Below, in pieces: positions 21,725 through 34,009 of a stretch of DNA of 64,000 nucleotides. Origin of the DNA: Ceratopteris richardii (taxonomy: Eukaryota; Streptophyta; Polypodiopsida; Polypodiales; Pteridaceae); contig CM035432.1 in NCBI GenBank assembly GCA_020310875.1, positions 98,830,512 to 98,894,511 of the forward strand, given 5' to 3'. Under the pieces are notes generated by a model, which worked only from the letters and a program-made list of their open reading frames with translations, was not told where the DNA came from and did not search any database. The translations under genes and the position numbers were made by a program. Numbering within the stretch: position 1 is the stretch's first letter; every line of letters begins with the position of its first letter.

Positions 21725-23087
21725 ATCTCAACTTCCTACATAAGGAGTTGCTTTACCTCTTTAATGCTTCCTTCATTATCAACACCTACAATCAAGTCAT
21801 CAACACAAATAGCCACAATCGTGATGCCATCATCACCTTTCCTTGCATATAATGAATGATCTGCATTGCACAGAGAAAATCCAATGGTGGTCAAGTAATA
21901 AGCAATCCTTGCATGCCTAGTAGGAGGTGCGTGTTTAAGCCCATACAAAGCCTTTTGCAATCTGCAAACATATTATGGGTGCTTTGAATCCTCATATCCT
22001 TGTGGCTGGTCCATGTATACTTCTTCTTACAACTCACCATGTAAAAAAGCATTCTTCACACCCATGTGATGCAAAATCCATCGTTTTGTTGTAGCAAATG
22101 CAACAAGTTCTCTCACAGTGGCCATTTTACCTACAAGCGTGAACCTTTCTTCATAATCAATGCCATATGTATGTGCATATTCTTTTGCTACCGATCCTGC
22201 TTCATACGTGCTTATGCTACCATCAACATTGTAATTCACCTTGTAAACTCACTTGCAACCTATGGGTTTCTTTCCTTGCAGCAATGGAACTAGCTTCCAT
22301 GTTTCATTTCCATAAAGTGCATCCACCTCCTCATCCATATCTTTTTCCCAATCTTCATTTCCATATATATCTTCAAAACAAGAAGGTTCAACATCTTGTA
22401 TTACCTTGGTCATGTAGTCACAATGACAAGCCATGTAACTGTCATACATCAAACATTGCGCATAATTCTACATCCTCCCAGATCTTCTTGGTCCTAGGTC
22501 ACTTCTCCTTGTATCATCTGCATGTGACTTTCTCACATACATTCTGCATATCTACACCTTGAAATGTGGTAGTCCATTGAGAAGCTCCTTTGGCTGCATC
22601 AGTTTTAGCCTCTACAAATTTGCATTTCCAATTCACTTGTGCCAAGTCTCTATATCATCAATAACACTTGCAACTTTTGCAAAGATGGTTGCATTCATTT
22701 TAGTAATTTTCACACTCAAGGTGAACATCCTACCAACTTTGTTCCCTTTGGTGATCAACCTTCGATTCTATTTTTACTCTTCTACATATAGACCATCAAC
22801 ATTGAAGCTCAGTTGTACTCCCTTTTCAACCATTTGTCAAATAGAAACCATGCTCTTTGTTATATTCGAGACATGTAGCACATCAGTAGGATGTCTTTTT
22901 TTCCTATCCTCCATAGATATTTATATGTTTCCTCTGTGCTCTTTAGGATGTGATGTGTGATCCCTTGTTTCAACAAGTAGAGGAACAAATCATTTCTAGA
23001 AACCACACCATTCTGCATGGCTGGTCATGTGATTTGAGGCACATGAATCAATATACTAAAAATTACCATTCGATTTTGAGACATTGT
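21725..23087 (-). pseudogene. Antisense element E: RT and pre-integrase/protease part
   Basis: The RT part (21736-22452) reads NETWKLVPLLQGKKPIGCK, YAHTYGIDYEERFTLVGKMATVR, LHHMGVKNAFLHGEL and IAICVDDLIVG-like sequence, where the second residue set of the YVDD box is CVDD. Then the pre-integrase and protease region (22470-23087) is the reverse of 18540-19150. Several stops and frameshifts. The sequence is interrupted at 23087 by element F and continues at 29470. It forms an inverted repeat with the sense E copy at 17880-19150. Confidence 0.78.
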
Positions 23088-24131
23088 TGTTGGTGTAAAT
23101 CACAATGGCTTGGAAGACATCATGAAGACTCCATATGCATGAAGAACCATAGGAACATATGCTAGTGGTTTATTACCACTTTACCTCATTGTAAAAGTCT
23201 AATTTGACTTAGAAACTTTTGTAATCACCTACCTAAGTGATTTGTGGAAAAGTAGATCACTTGATTGAGAGAATATCTCCAAACTTTTGGATGCTTGATC
23301 ATAGGAAGCCAAAGATTTGAATTTGAATTCAAATCCTAAGTCATTCCTATAAAATTGGATGTGAAAAAGTCGTGGAGAGATCTCTTCATTTCCCAAGGCT
23401 TACTCTACTGAGTTTGAGTGTGTGTAAGGACTATACCATAGCCTACAGCTCTCTACACCATTTGGCAATGCTATCCATGCCAATGGGATTGTACACAAGT
23501 GTTAATTTATAGATACATTTACATCATTCATCTCTGTGCTCACTGATTGTCTACTCCAAAGTCTGTCAACTTGTCAAGGGCATATCTCATCCAATACTCC
23601 ATCAAATTCAGTGATTCAAAGCTTGTTGGATTCAGCTCAGAGTCATCTACGTGCTGACAAATTTCGAAGTGATTTCATTCAGCCAATTCAGAGAAATCTC
23701 GTCGAGGTGCTCACTGGTCTATCTCTGCTATAGTCCTAAAAAGTCGGGGGTATACCAAATCTTGCTAAATTAATTTCTCTTAGCATAGTTCATTATTTTA
23801 CATCATTCCACTTGCAAATGGTAGCTTACTAAGCTAATTGAATACTCCTAGAAGGAATTTTATCAATTGCTACTGTGCTGGTCACACTGAGCAAAACATT
23901 GAGCAGGTGTCAAGACCAAAATAGAAGGTCTTCTTGACTTTGTGACTTCCAAAGTTATCTGTTTTGATTCAATCATTAGACACTTCATTTCCAAAGGACA
24001 TAGGCCATTTATTGGTGTCATTGGAAAGCTAAGGGAGTCTACTAATCAAGTCTGAAGCTAAAGAGGGCTGGTACAAAGCAGGTTTTAGCAATACCTACTC
24101 AACTTGGATCATCCATCCATCTTTCCCAACA
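23088..24131 (+). repeat. 5' LTR of element F
   Basis: Starts TGTTGGTGTAAATCAC and ends TTTCCCAACA. TATAAAA at 23348-23354 is a plausible TATA box and is kept in the 3' LTR at 28688-28694. A palindrome GATTTGAATTTGAATTCAAATC lies near 23313-23335. Confidence 0.93.
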
Positions 24132-24132
24132 G

Positions 24133-24145
24133 TGGTATCAGAGCA
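24133..24145 (+). promoter_or_regulatory. Primer-binding site of element F
   Basis: TGGTATCAGAGCA one base after the LTR, complementary to initiator tRNA-Met. Confidence 0.9.
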
Positions 24146-24156
24146 AATAAGGTAAA

Positions 24157-27100
24157 ATGGGAGATGGTTTTCCTTCATTCATTGATAAATTGGACAGGAA
24201 CAACTATCAAGCTTGGTCTCTAAGGATGAAGACCTACTTACAAGGAAGGAGTCTCTATGGATACATCTCAGGAGATGAAGAATTGCCCTCATTCAAAGCA
24301 AGAGGTTTGCCAACCAAGGAGGAGCAAGAAAAACTCAACACATGGTGTGCAAGGGATGCATTGGCAAGGTCTTATCTACTCAACTCTATATCTGACTTTC
24401 TTTTACCTCATATCAGAAATTGTAAGACTTTCCAAGAGACTTGGGAAACCTTGTCATCATATTTTTCCTCTAATACAAGGGCTAGGAAAAATCAGTTGTG
24501 GATTGAATTCACAACACTAAGGAAGCAACCTAAGCAAGCTGTTTCAGAATTTGTGAGCAAGATCAAAGATGTTGCAGATCAGTTAGCAAGCATAGGAGAA
24601 GAAATTGAAGAAGAACAAATTGTAAGGCAGGTAATTAATGGAATCAAGGCTGATGACAAGTGGGAAAGCTTCACCACTGCAATGGATCTCTACATGGACA
24701 TGCACACTCCAGATCTTACAACTCTCATGGGTCAACTATTCACACATGAAGCAAAGCTTACCAAGAGTGGAGATACTACCAAAGGTAACAACTCTTCTGC
24801 CCTATACACTGATAAGAAATCTAAGGATAAAGGCAAGAGTAAGAAGGTGGAAGATGAATGCTCTACCTCCCAAGCCAACTATGCAGGGAGAGGTAGATCT
24901 TCAAGAGGTAGGGGCAGAGGAGGTAAGCAAGGTAGGGGGAGACCCTATAATTCATCACCATGTAACATTTGTGGTTTGTCAAACCACACCACAGATGAGT
25001 GTTACAGGAATTACAAAAATCAGAGAGGAAGAGGCTATCAAAGAGGTGGATACTCTCAGTCTAGAGGAAGGTTCAACCATCACCAAGGCCACAACAACAA
25101 TTATAACAACAACTACAACAACAATTACAATGGCAACTACCAAGGAGGATTCAGAAACAGAAAGGACTACAACAACTACACAGAGGAGCAGGATGATTCT
25201 CTCTTGATCATGAACATGACTTCAAAGTCAGGTACAAATGATGATCACTTATTTTATATTGATTCAGGGTGTTCAAATCATGTGGCTGGTAATGTTGCAC
25301 TACTCTCTGATCTTGAGAAACCAAAAGGTAAACACCAAGTCCAAACAGGTGATGATACAAAGCATTCTGTAGTTAAAGTTGGAAATGTGAAAACTTGTGA
25401 TGGTAATCAGAATTTGTTGAGCAGAGTACTTTATGTACCTACAATTACAAAGAACTTAATGAGTGTTGGTCAGATTGTAGAGAAAGGGTTGCAGGTCAGG
25501 TTCAATCAGTATGGAGCATTTGTGGAGGACCCAAGACATGGATTCAAAAGGATAGCTAAAGGAGCAAAATCAGATAGACTTTTCACTTTTGAGTTGGAAG
25601 ATACAAAAAATATTGCATTATACAGTTATAAGGATCAGACACTTTCAGAGCTTGAGATTTGGCACAAGAGATTAGGGCACATAGGAGAAAGGACCTTGAA
25701 GCAAATGTGCAGGGACCAATGTGTGCTTGGGATACCTAATGTATCCAAGCAACATATGATTTACAAGTGTGGTGCTTGTCAATTTGGTAAGTCTCACAGG
25801 TTACCCTTCTCCAAGAAAGGATATATGCATGAAGACTATCTAGAGCTTCTACACACAGATTTATGGGGACCTAGCAAAGACCCCTCAGTTTCAGGTTCAA
25901 GGTACTATGTGTCTTTTATTGATGACTATAGCAGATGGACTGTATTATACTTTATGAAGCACAAGGACGAGGTATTTAATTGTTTTAAGAAATATCTTGC
26001 ATTAGTTGAAAATCAGACAGGAAGGAATTTGAAGAGGCTAAGGTCAGATGGAGGAGGTGAGTACTTCTCAAATGAATTTGAGGACTTCTTGCAGGACAGA
26101 TGCATCAAAAGGGAAATAACCACAAGGTACTCTCCTGAACAGAATGGGGTAGTTGAAAGAAGAAATAGGTTAATTGTTGAGACAGCTAGATCTATGCTTT
26201 ATGAGAAGAAATTACCTAACTATCTATGGGCAGAGAGTGTCTCTACTGCCACCTATCTCATAAACAGGTTACCATCAAAGTCACTTGATGGTATGACACC
26301 ATATGAAGCATGGCATGGTAAGAGACCATCATTGGATCACTGCAAAATTTTTGGATGTGTAGCATATGTACACATTCCTTCACAGGTAAGAGGAAAGCTA
26401 GATCCAAAGGCTGAAAAATGTATTTTCATTGGATATGATTTAAATAAAAAAGGTTACAGGTTTTATAACCCTACCAATAAGGGATTTATGGTAAGCAGAG
26501 ATGTGATCTTTGATGAGAATGATTCTTGGTATGAGAATGAATGCAGGAAGGTCAAACTACCCTATGATTTGAAAGAAGAATTTCCAAAACTTACAAAGGA
26601 GGAACCTACTCAGGATGGAGAGTCAAGTTCAGATGATGAAGATACAATCAACCTTGAAGAGTTCAAGGCATGGAAGTCCAAAGGCAAAATGAAGATGAAG
26701 AAGCTTGAGGACATACCAGAATCTTCAACTCAATCAATCAGAAGGTCTCAAAGAGAGAGCAAAAAACCTATCAGATATGGGTATGATACATCTCTTGTTA
26801 CTAAACATTCAATTTATCTTGCAAAGGATTTGCTAAATGAAGAACCAGGATCATATGAAGAAGAAATCACAAAATCAAAATGGAAGGAAGCTATGGATGA
26901 GGAGATTGAAGCACTCAAGGAGAGTGATACATGGGAGTTAGTACCCAAGAAGGACTCCATGAAGGTAATACGATCCAAATGGATCTATAAATTGAAAAGA
27001 AATTCTGATGGCACAATTAACAGGTACAAGGCTAGATTGGTAGCCAAGGGTTTTGCACAAACCCAAGGCATTGACTATGAAGAAACATTTTCTCCTATGG

Positions 27101-28374
27101 CCAAGATGCCAACAATCAGAGTGTTGGTGAGTGTGGCTGCATCAAAGAATTGGAACATGTACCAATTGGATGTCAAGAATGCTTTCTTGAATGGATGGAT
27201 TTCAGAAGAGGTTTATATGTCACAACCTCCTGGCTATGAAGACCCTAAGAAGGTAACTTATGTTTGCAAATTAAAGAAGGCTTTATATGGATTGAAGTAG
27301 GCACCTAGGACATGGAATTACAGGCTAACTACATACCTCCAAGACCAAGGTTTTGTCATGAGTAAGGCTGACACTTCTCTGTTCATTAAGAGAAGTAATT
27401 CAGAGATAATCTATCTCTGTGTCTATGTTGATGCCATCATCATTACAGGTAATGATGTCAATGGAATCAGAAGCATCAAAATCCAGATGATGAAGGAATT
27501 CAAGATCAATGATCTTGGATTATTGAAGTATTTTTTAGGGCTTGAATTAGTTTACACTAATTCAGGAATATACATTACTCAGAAGAAGTATGTACAAGAT
27601 ATGTCGAAGAAATTTCAATTGCAGGATGCTAAAGCAGCAAGCACTCCAATGGAGGTAAACTTAAAGCTAAGTGCCCATGAAGGTGATGAAGTCCAAGACA
27701 TTATAGGTTATCAAAGTATGGTAGGTAACTTGAACTATGCTACTCTAACCAGAATTGACATTGCATATGGAGTTAGTGTGCTAAGTCAATTTATGCACAA
27801 GCCAAGGATACCTCACTTAGAGGCTGCCAAAAGAATCTTGAAGTATCTCAAGGGTACACAGAACCATGGTTTGTACTTTCCTTACACTTCAGATATTGAT
27901 ATAAAAGTTTATTCAGATGCAGATTGGGCAGGATGCAAGGATGATAGGAGAAGCACTTGAGGATACATTTCTTTTGCAGGTGACAAACCAATTTCATGGT
28001 CTGCAAAGAAGCAACCAACTGTTGCATTGTCTTCTACAGAAGCAGAGTATAGAGGGCTAGCTAATGCCACTCAAGAAGCAATTTGGATTAAGCTTTTGTA
28101 TTCAGAATTGGGCTTATATACTAGGCCTCCAATTATCTTTGGAGATAATACAAGTTCTCTTCACCTTGCAGCTAATCCTATCTATCATGCCAAGACCAAA
28201 CACATAGAAGTTCATTATCATTATGTGAGGGAGAAGTTGCTAAGCAAGGACATTCAACTGACCTATGTGTCAACCAACATGCAATGTGCAGATTTGCTGA
28301 CTAAAGCTTTGGATGGAACCAAACTTTGCAGGTTCAAATCTATGATTGGATTGCAGGATGTACTTGAAGATTGA
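24157..28374 (+). pseudogene. Copia gag-pol polyprotein of element F, two nonsense codons
   Basis: One frame of 1405 codons runs through, interrupted only by TAG at 27298-27300 (codon 1048) and TGA at 27958-27960 (codon 1268). Domains in order: Gag/UBN2 (residues about 10-200), RG-rich segment, zinc knuckle C269-C282 (CX2CX4HX4C), an Asn/Tyr-rich low-complexity stretch, and protease DSG at 369-371. Integrase zinc finger H503, H508, C538, C541 follows, then the integrase core with D568, D631 and E667 present, and RT (about 890-1150). RNase H runs to the C-terminus with DADWAGC and STEAEYRG. The RT catalytic box reads YVDA instead of YVDD (changed codon 27433-27435). The first stop stands where copia RTs usually have glutamine after LYGLK. 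Normal copia length, so recently inactivated. Confidence 0.93.
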
Positions 28375-28403
28375 AGATGAAGACTTAAGCCAAAATGTTT
28401 GGC

Positions 28404-28415
28404 TTGAGGGAAAGC
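28404..28415 (+). promoter_or_regulatory. Polypurine tract of element F
   Basis: TTGAGGGAAAGC directly before the 3' LTR. Confidence 0.85.
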
Positions 28416-29469
28416 TGTTGGTGTAAATCACAAGCCTACACATTTGGATTGGAAGACATCATGAAGACTCCACATGCATGAAGAACCATAGGAACATATG
28501 CTAGTGGTTTATTACCACTTTACCTCATTGTAAAAGTCTAATTTGACTTAGAATCTTTTGTAATCACCTACCTAAGTGATTCATGGAAAAGTAGATTACT
28601 TGATTGAGAGAATATCTCCAAACTTTTAGATGCTTGATCATAGGAAGCCAAAGATTTGAATTTGAATTCAAATCCTAAGTCATTTCCTATAAAATTGGAT
28701 GTGAAAAAGTCGCGGAGAGATCTCTTCATTGGCTTCCTCTACTGAGTTTGAGTGTGTGTAAGGACTATACCATAGCCTACACCTCTCTACACCATTTTGC
28801 AATGCTATCCATGCCAATGGGATTGAACACAAGTGTTAATTTATAGATACATTTACATCATTCATCTCTGTGCTCACTGATTGTCTACTCCAAAGTCTGT
28901 CAACTTGTCAAGGGCATATCTCAGCCAATACTCCATCAAATTCAGTGATTCAAAGCTTGTTGGATTCAGCTCAAAGTCATCCACATGCTGAAAAAGTTTG
29001 AAGTGATTTCATTCAGCAAATTCAGAGACATCGTCGTCGAGGTGCTCACTGGTCTATCTCTGCTACAGTCCTAAAAAGTCAGGGGTATACCAAATCTTGC
29101 TAAAATAATTTCTCTTAGCATAGTTCATTATTTTACATCATTCCACTTGCAAATGGTAGCTTACTAAGATAATTGAATACTCCTATAAGGAATTTTATCA
29201 ATTGCTACTGTGCTGGTCACACTGAGCAAAACATTGAGCAGGTGTCAAGAGCAAAATAGAAGGTTTTCTTGACTTTGTGACTTCCAAAGTTATCTGTTTT
29301 GATTCAATCATTATACACTTCATTTCCAAAGGACATAGGCCATTTCTTGGTGTCATTGGAAAGCTAAGGGAGTCTACTAATCAAGTCTGAAGCTAAAGAG
29401 GGCTGGTACAAAGCAGGTTTTACCAGTACCTACTCAATCTCTTGGATCATCCATCCATCTTTCCCAACA
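28416..29469 (+). repeat. 3' LTR of element F
   Basis: Starts TGTTGGTGTAAATCACAAG and ends TTTCCCAACA; 10 bp longer than the 5' LTR through small indels. Confidence 0.93.
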
Positions 29470-30144
29470 ATTGTATTCATCATGTGATGTTGGACCATTA
29501 ATAGCTTCTTTCAATCATCTTTATTTATGGATGCATAGTTGTTTTGTTGCCTTTTGTTATTTTGATTCTTCAACTTGCAATCACGTTCAAAGTGACCGGG
29601 TTTACCACGATTCGAACATTCTTTACTATCATTACTGAATCATCTCTTTGAAATTTTATGCGGTCTCTTTGGCTCCCCTTGCCTCAAAATTGTCCTCTAC
29701 CACCTACATGATTTTCTTGTTGACCTTGGTCTTGGTTACTATTTCCTCTTCCACTTCCAAAACCTCAACCTCTATCTCTTCCTCTACCACAATAGAATAT
29801 GTGCCCAAAACAAGGTTTTCATTGGGAGTTTGAGACCTCACCAAGATTCTTTTCTTTTAATTATCAGCATGGATACCAAATCATCAAAATTCAAAATGCT
29901 TTCCCTGGTATGAATAGAATTTTTAAACTGCTTATATGCAGTTCCTAAACCACAAAGGCACGCTTCCACCTTATCATCATCATCTAAATTGAAACCAATA
30001 GATGTAAGTGACTCACATATGCTTTTGATTTTTAGGGTGTAGTCACTAACCAACATCCTCTCTTTTTCCAGTGTATGTAGCTCGTTCTTGACTTGCGACT
30101 TCTACGCCTTTGTATTGGTCTCATACAATGTGACTAAACTATAG
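29470..30144 (-). pseudogene. Antisense element E: zinc knuckle and gag part
   Basis: Continuation of the E sequence interrupted by element F. On the minus strand 29838-30056 reads VSDYTLKIKSICESLTSIGF and EACLCGLGTAYKQF, the capsid domain. The zinc-knuckle and RG-rich part lies at 29540-29830. It ends at about 30144, where antisense B begins. The intact target site CTTCC of the TRIM element is at 29963-29967. Confidence 0.77.
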
Positions 30145-33055
30145 CACTATTAGAGAACAACATCAAATGCATCTTTAGCATCATGAAGACTCAACCGTTA
30201 ACCTCTTTCCATAGGATTGCCAATAGGTTTGAAACCTTCAAGGCCAAAACACTGCAGTAATGTGTAAATGTATTTTTCTTGAAAAGAAGCTATTCCTCTA
30301 TCAACTTGCACAAATTGAATGCCCAAAAATGATGCAAATTCTAGAAATATGACATCCAAAAAAAGGCATGCAAATCAGTCTTAATTGAACAATACGCTTC
30401 TCATTAGGACTAGTGAGTAGGACATCATCAACCTACACAACAATTATCATAAGCACATAATCTACATGCTTAACATATAAGGTAATCTCAATTGGGATGT
30501 TCTCAAAATCATGTGCAATCAAGTAGGCATGTATCTTTTCATAACAAGCACATGGTGCTTGCTTCAAACAATATAATGCCTTTCTCAACGTGTACACTTT
30601 GTTTTCAAGCATTTGTGCATAAAAGTGTGGGACTGAATTACATGCACTTCTTCATGTAACTCACCATTCAAAAATGTAGTTTTAATCTCCAACTGATATA
30701 CATTCCAACCATGATGAGTTGCAAGTGCACAGGTGCTATGAACGGTCATCATTCGGCAAGTGGGTGCAAAGGTCTCATCAAAATTAATACCCTCTCTCTT
30801 GAGCATAACCTTTTACAACAAGCCTACCCTTATACCTATCAACTATTCCATCAAGCTTATGTTTTAGCTTGTATACCCATTAAGTGCCAATGGCCTTTTT
30901 TCCTCGAGGCAATTCACATAAATACGAAGTACCATTCTTCATAATAACATCATATTGCGATTGCATAGTATCCATCCAATTGTTTAAATTTTTGTGTTTC
31001 ATCAAAAGAAACAAACTCATTCTCATCAAAAAAGACTAGAAACAAACATTTCATAGAAATTTAAGACAAGTGAAGCACTATGAGAGCGTGAATGAGTATA
31101 ATATGAAAGAGGATTATCTGATTTGCTATCTCTCAAAGTTTGCACCAATCATTTAGGCATATTTTTTTTCCTTCTCTATATCAATCCTCTCATCAACAAG
31201 TGCATCATGTAAATCGGCATAAAAAATGGAATGATTTGCATCCTCATGTGGAACCTATAATATCTAAGAAATCACCTCATTTGGACGAGCACTTGACTGT
31301 CCACATGTAAAAAAAAGGCACAAAAGTGTCGTACAGATTTAGAGCTAATTGAAGTCTCCTCCATACATGAAAGTAATGGCTGAGTTGCATCTTCCACAAA
31401 AACAACATCACAAGTAATCGAAATGCATTTAGTGTATGATGATACAAAGGATTGACCTTGCTTTTAGAATTGTACCCAACAAAATAACATTTTATTGCTT
31501 TATCATGCAATTTCTTGCATTGTTGTTTAGGCACTATGCATATGTCAGAGAACCAAAGACACACAAATGAGAAATAGATTGCTTGCAACCATGTCAAGCC
31601 TCATATGGAGTGATGGATTGCAATGCTTTTGGGAGACATCTATTAAGTACATATGTTTCACACATCTGTACCTCAAGCTAGAAGCTATGTGGGAAAGCCT
31701 GAGTTTTGACAATACACCTTGCCATCAGCATGAGAGACCTATTCTTTCTTTCAACAAATCCATTTTTTTGAGGTGAATATAGCTTTGTACACTTATGATT
31801 TATCCCACGCTCTATCAAAAGAGCAACAAAAGACATGTATCCCCCCTCTATGAGAATCGAGGGTGCCCAATTTACATGCTGATAGATTAACCAAAAACTC
31901 TTTGAAGCACACAAACACTTTGAGATCAATATGAACAAGATACACTTTATGAGTAGCTCTACTTAACCATCTTTTGGGAAGGATGAATTTTGCATTTTGG
32001 CCAAAATAGAGCCTTCAAAAACATGTTTACAAGATTTTGAAAAATTCAAATGACCAAGCCAGGCATGCCAAGGCTTTGCATCTGAGATAGGCTGATAATC
32101 TTGAAGTGCACATGTTGAATAATTCACATATTTTGCATAGTCTATGAGCTTATACAACAAATGATATAAAATCGATAAGCAATAATAACATCACCATTTG
32201 CGATATCATGATCTTTACATCTGTCATCAACAAATTCGACAACCAATCCAAGCTTGGCTAATGATGAAAACTGAAAACATATTCTTATTGATCCCTGGTA
32301 CATACAAAGCATCTGATAATGTGAAAGAACCACTATCAATAGTATTCACAATGATCTTACAAACTTCCATTAGAGGATAGGATGAGTTGGTAGCACATGT
32401 GATATTATTGCCTCAAGGGGCACGGTAAAGTGAATTGAAGAAACTTTGCAACAAGATACTATGTTTGGTTGCCTGGCTGTCAAAGTACCAAACATTTGAG
32501 TTGACTCCAGACATACACTGCTCATGAGAAGATGGGTCATAGCTGCATACAAGGGTAGATGTCCATTTTTCATTTTGATCAAGATTAGCAGACTCTATTT
32601 TAGGGATAGAAGTCTCCACAAAAACCATTCCAACCTCTTTCTTCTTCACCTCTTTTCTAGCCAGTTTTGGAGAAATCTTAATGAAACGATTATTTTTCCT
32701 TATAGTATTTACAAAATTATTTATTCTTTTCTATCCTCTTCTAATATTTGACTTCCTTCTTCAACTATGCAACATTAGCCAATTTATCAAAGAGTATAAA
32801 CAAAACTTTGGTATGAATTTGGAAGACAGTTAAGAATGGTCTACACAAGTGAACTATCCGGCAAGACTTCATTAGCATAAATCAATTGCTCCTTCAAATC
32901 TTTGATCCTTGTCAAAAATCTCTCCATAGAACCCCCTTCATTCATATGCTCACCCTCGTCCTATTTTCAAAGGTAAGAAATGTGAGCCTCATTTCTTGCT
33001 TGGTATAAAGTGGTGAGTGTATGCCTAGCATCGCTTGCTATTTTGAAAGAGACAT
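30145..33055 (-). pseudogene. Antisense copia element B copy 1: gag to RT
   Basis: Minus-strand order from high to low coordinates: gag fragment (about 32785-33055), zinc-knuckle and protease (32142-32780, with WYFDSQATKHS where DSG has become DSQ), and pre-integrase (31963-32160). Integrase follows (31678-31938, NRSLMLMARCIVKTQAFPHSF), then the linker (31277-31597) and RT (30150-31000, with GINFDETFAPTCRMMTVHS). RNase H is missing. Frames break in every domain. Compared with 51136-54047, about 165 bases near 32783 are missing here. Confidence 0.78.
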
Positions 33056-33426
33056 ATAAAAATATAATAGAACATATGTATAAAAATATGTCCTTGCAAT
33101 AGCCATAGGTTTCTAGAATATGCATATTCCATGCATCGGGAGGATAATTTTATTAGCTTTGGACTATTTGCAACTACATATTTTCATAAACTTCTAATTG
33201 GTTCCATAAAGAGGTTCATATATTAGCATAAACTTCACGGCGAAAGATGGGAGATGGAGGGTAGGAAATGTTGAGATATCAAGATCAACATGTGATGATC
33301 GAGGATGACATGTATCACTTTTTCATTTCTTTGACATGTATAGTGGTCATGCCAACATATGTCAAGGATACTTTAGTAAGCTTTACTAGATCTATCTATC
33401 GAGAGTGATGGCACATTTGTTTCCTG
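33056..33426. other. AT-rich flank before element A copy 1
   Basis: No gene seen. The part from 33158 matches 738-1004. Confidence 0.65.
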
Positions 33427-33654
33427 TGTTGATATATTTAGGTAGTGATGTGTGTGAACACTCTAGGACCACCAGGGCACTTTTTTCCCTCTTGAGGAGG
33501 TTTTTTTTGCCCAGCTTGTCTATATGCCTATTTCCCTAATAGGCTACTTATCTTTGTACATTGTCTAGTAATACATTCAGTATTGTGTGTTGTGCTTCAA
33601 GCTTCTTCTTCTTCCTTGTGTTGTTTGCGTGCTTCCGCAGACGTCTCTCCAACA
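33427..33654 (+). repeat. 5' LTR of element A copy 1
   Basis: Starts TGTTGATATATTTAGG and ends TCTCCAACA; nearly the same as 1005-1234, followed by the primer-binding site TGGTATCAGAGCAG at 33657-33670. Confidence 0.88.
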
Positions 33655-34009
33655 ATTGGTATCAGAGCAGGTCACCGCTTCATCTAGGGTGTCATCTACC
33701 TCTCTGGTTGTAGTCTCAGATTCACACAAAATTTGGTACGGATACTCAAGATGATTAGGAGATCAAAAGGGCTTCGCTTTGTGGTGTCCAAATCGTGATC
33801 TGAGCTTGTTTCGGCCTCTGAACGCACTATCACAATGCTTTTGTAGGCTATTTTGTCTTTTTGTGCCAAAGATATATGCCAGTTTTGGTTCGCTAGTATA
33901 AGCGTCTTAAAGTCTGCTACAAGTTTAGTGGAACTTGTCAGGGTACTTCTGTTCAACTTTTTTAGATACAATCATTTTTTTGCATTAGAGTATTTTAGTC
34001 ACTGGCCAT

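Larger units (their letters stand above)
23088..29469 (+). mobile_element. Full-length Ty1/copia element F with target duplication ATTGT
   Basis: 6382 bp with LTRs at 23088-24131 and 28416-29469, a primer-binding site, a single long gag-pol frame and a purine tract. The bases ATTGT precede it (23083-23087) and follow it (29470-29474). The tandem-duplicated unit II has the uninterrupted site at 49565-49569, so the insertion came after the duplication. The LTRs differ by small indels (1044 and 1054 bp) and scattered substitutions. It is recognisably complete but carries two nonsense codons and an RT active-site change, so it is no longer autonomous. Confidence 0.95.

Noticed and set aside
25081..25150. 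AAC/ACA microsatellite-like stretch.
   Set aside because: It is in frame and encodes the Asn/Tyr-rich part of Gag in element F; no separate feature is needed.
24638..25207. 189-codon plus-strand frame overlapping element F gag.
   Set aside because: It is an alternate-frame shadow; its Thr-rich tail comes from the ACA/AAC repeats that encode the Asn-rich part of Gag.
27298..27300. In-frame TAG in element F as a possible programmed readthrough site.
   Set aside because: It lies in the middle of RT at a position usually coding Gln, a second stop follows at 27958 and the catalytic box is mutated. Copia expression does not use readthrough there. Decay is simpler.
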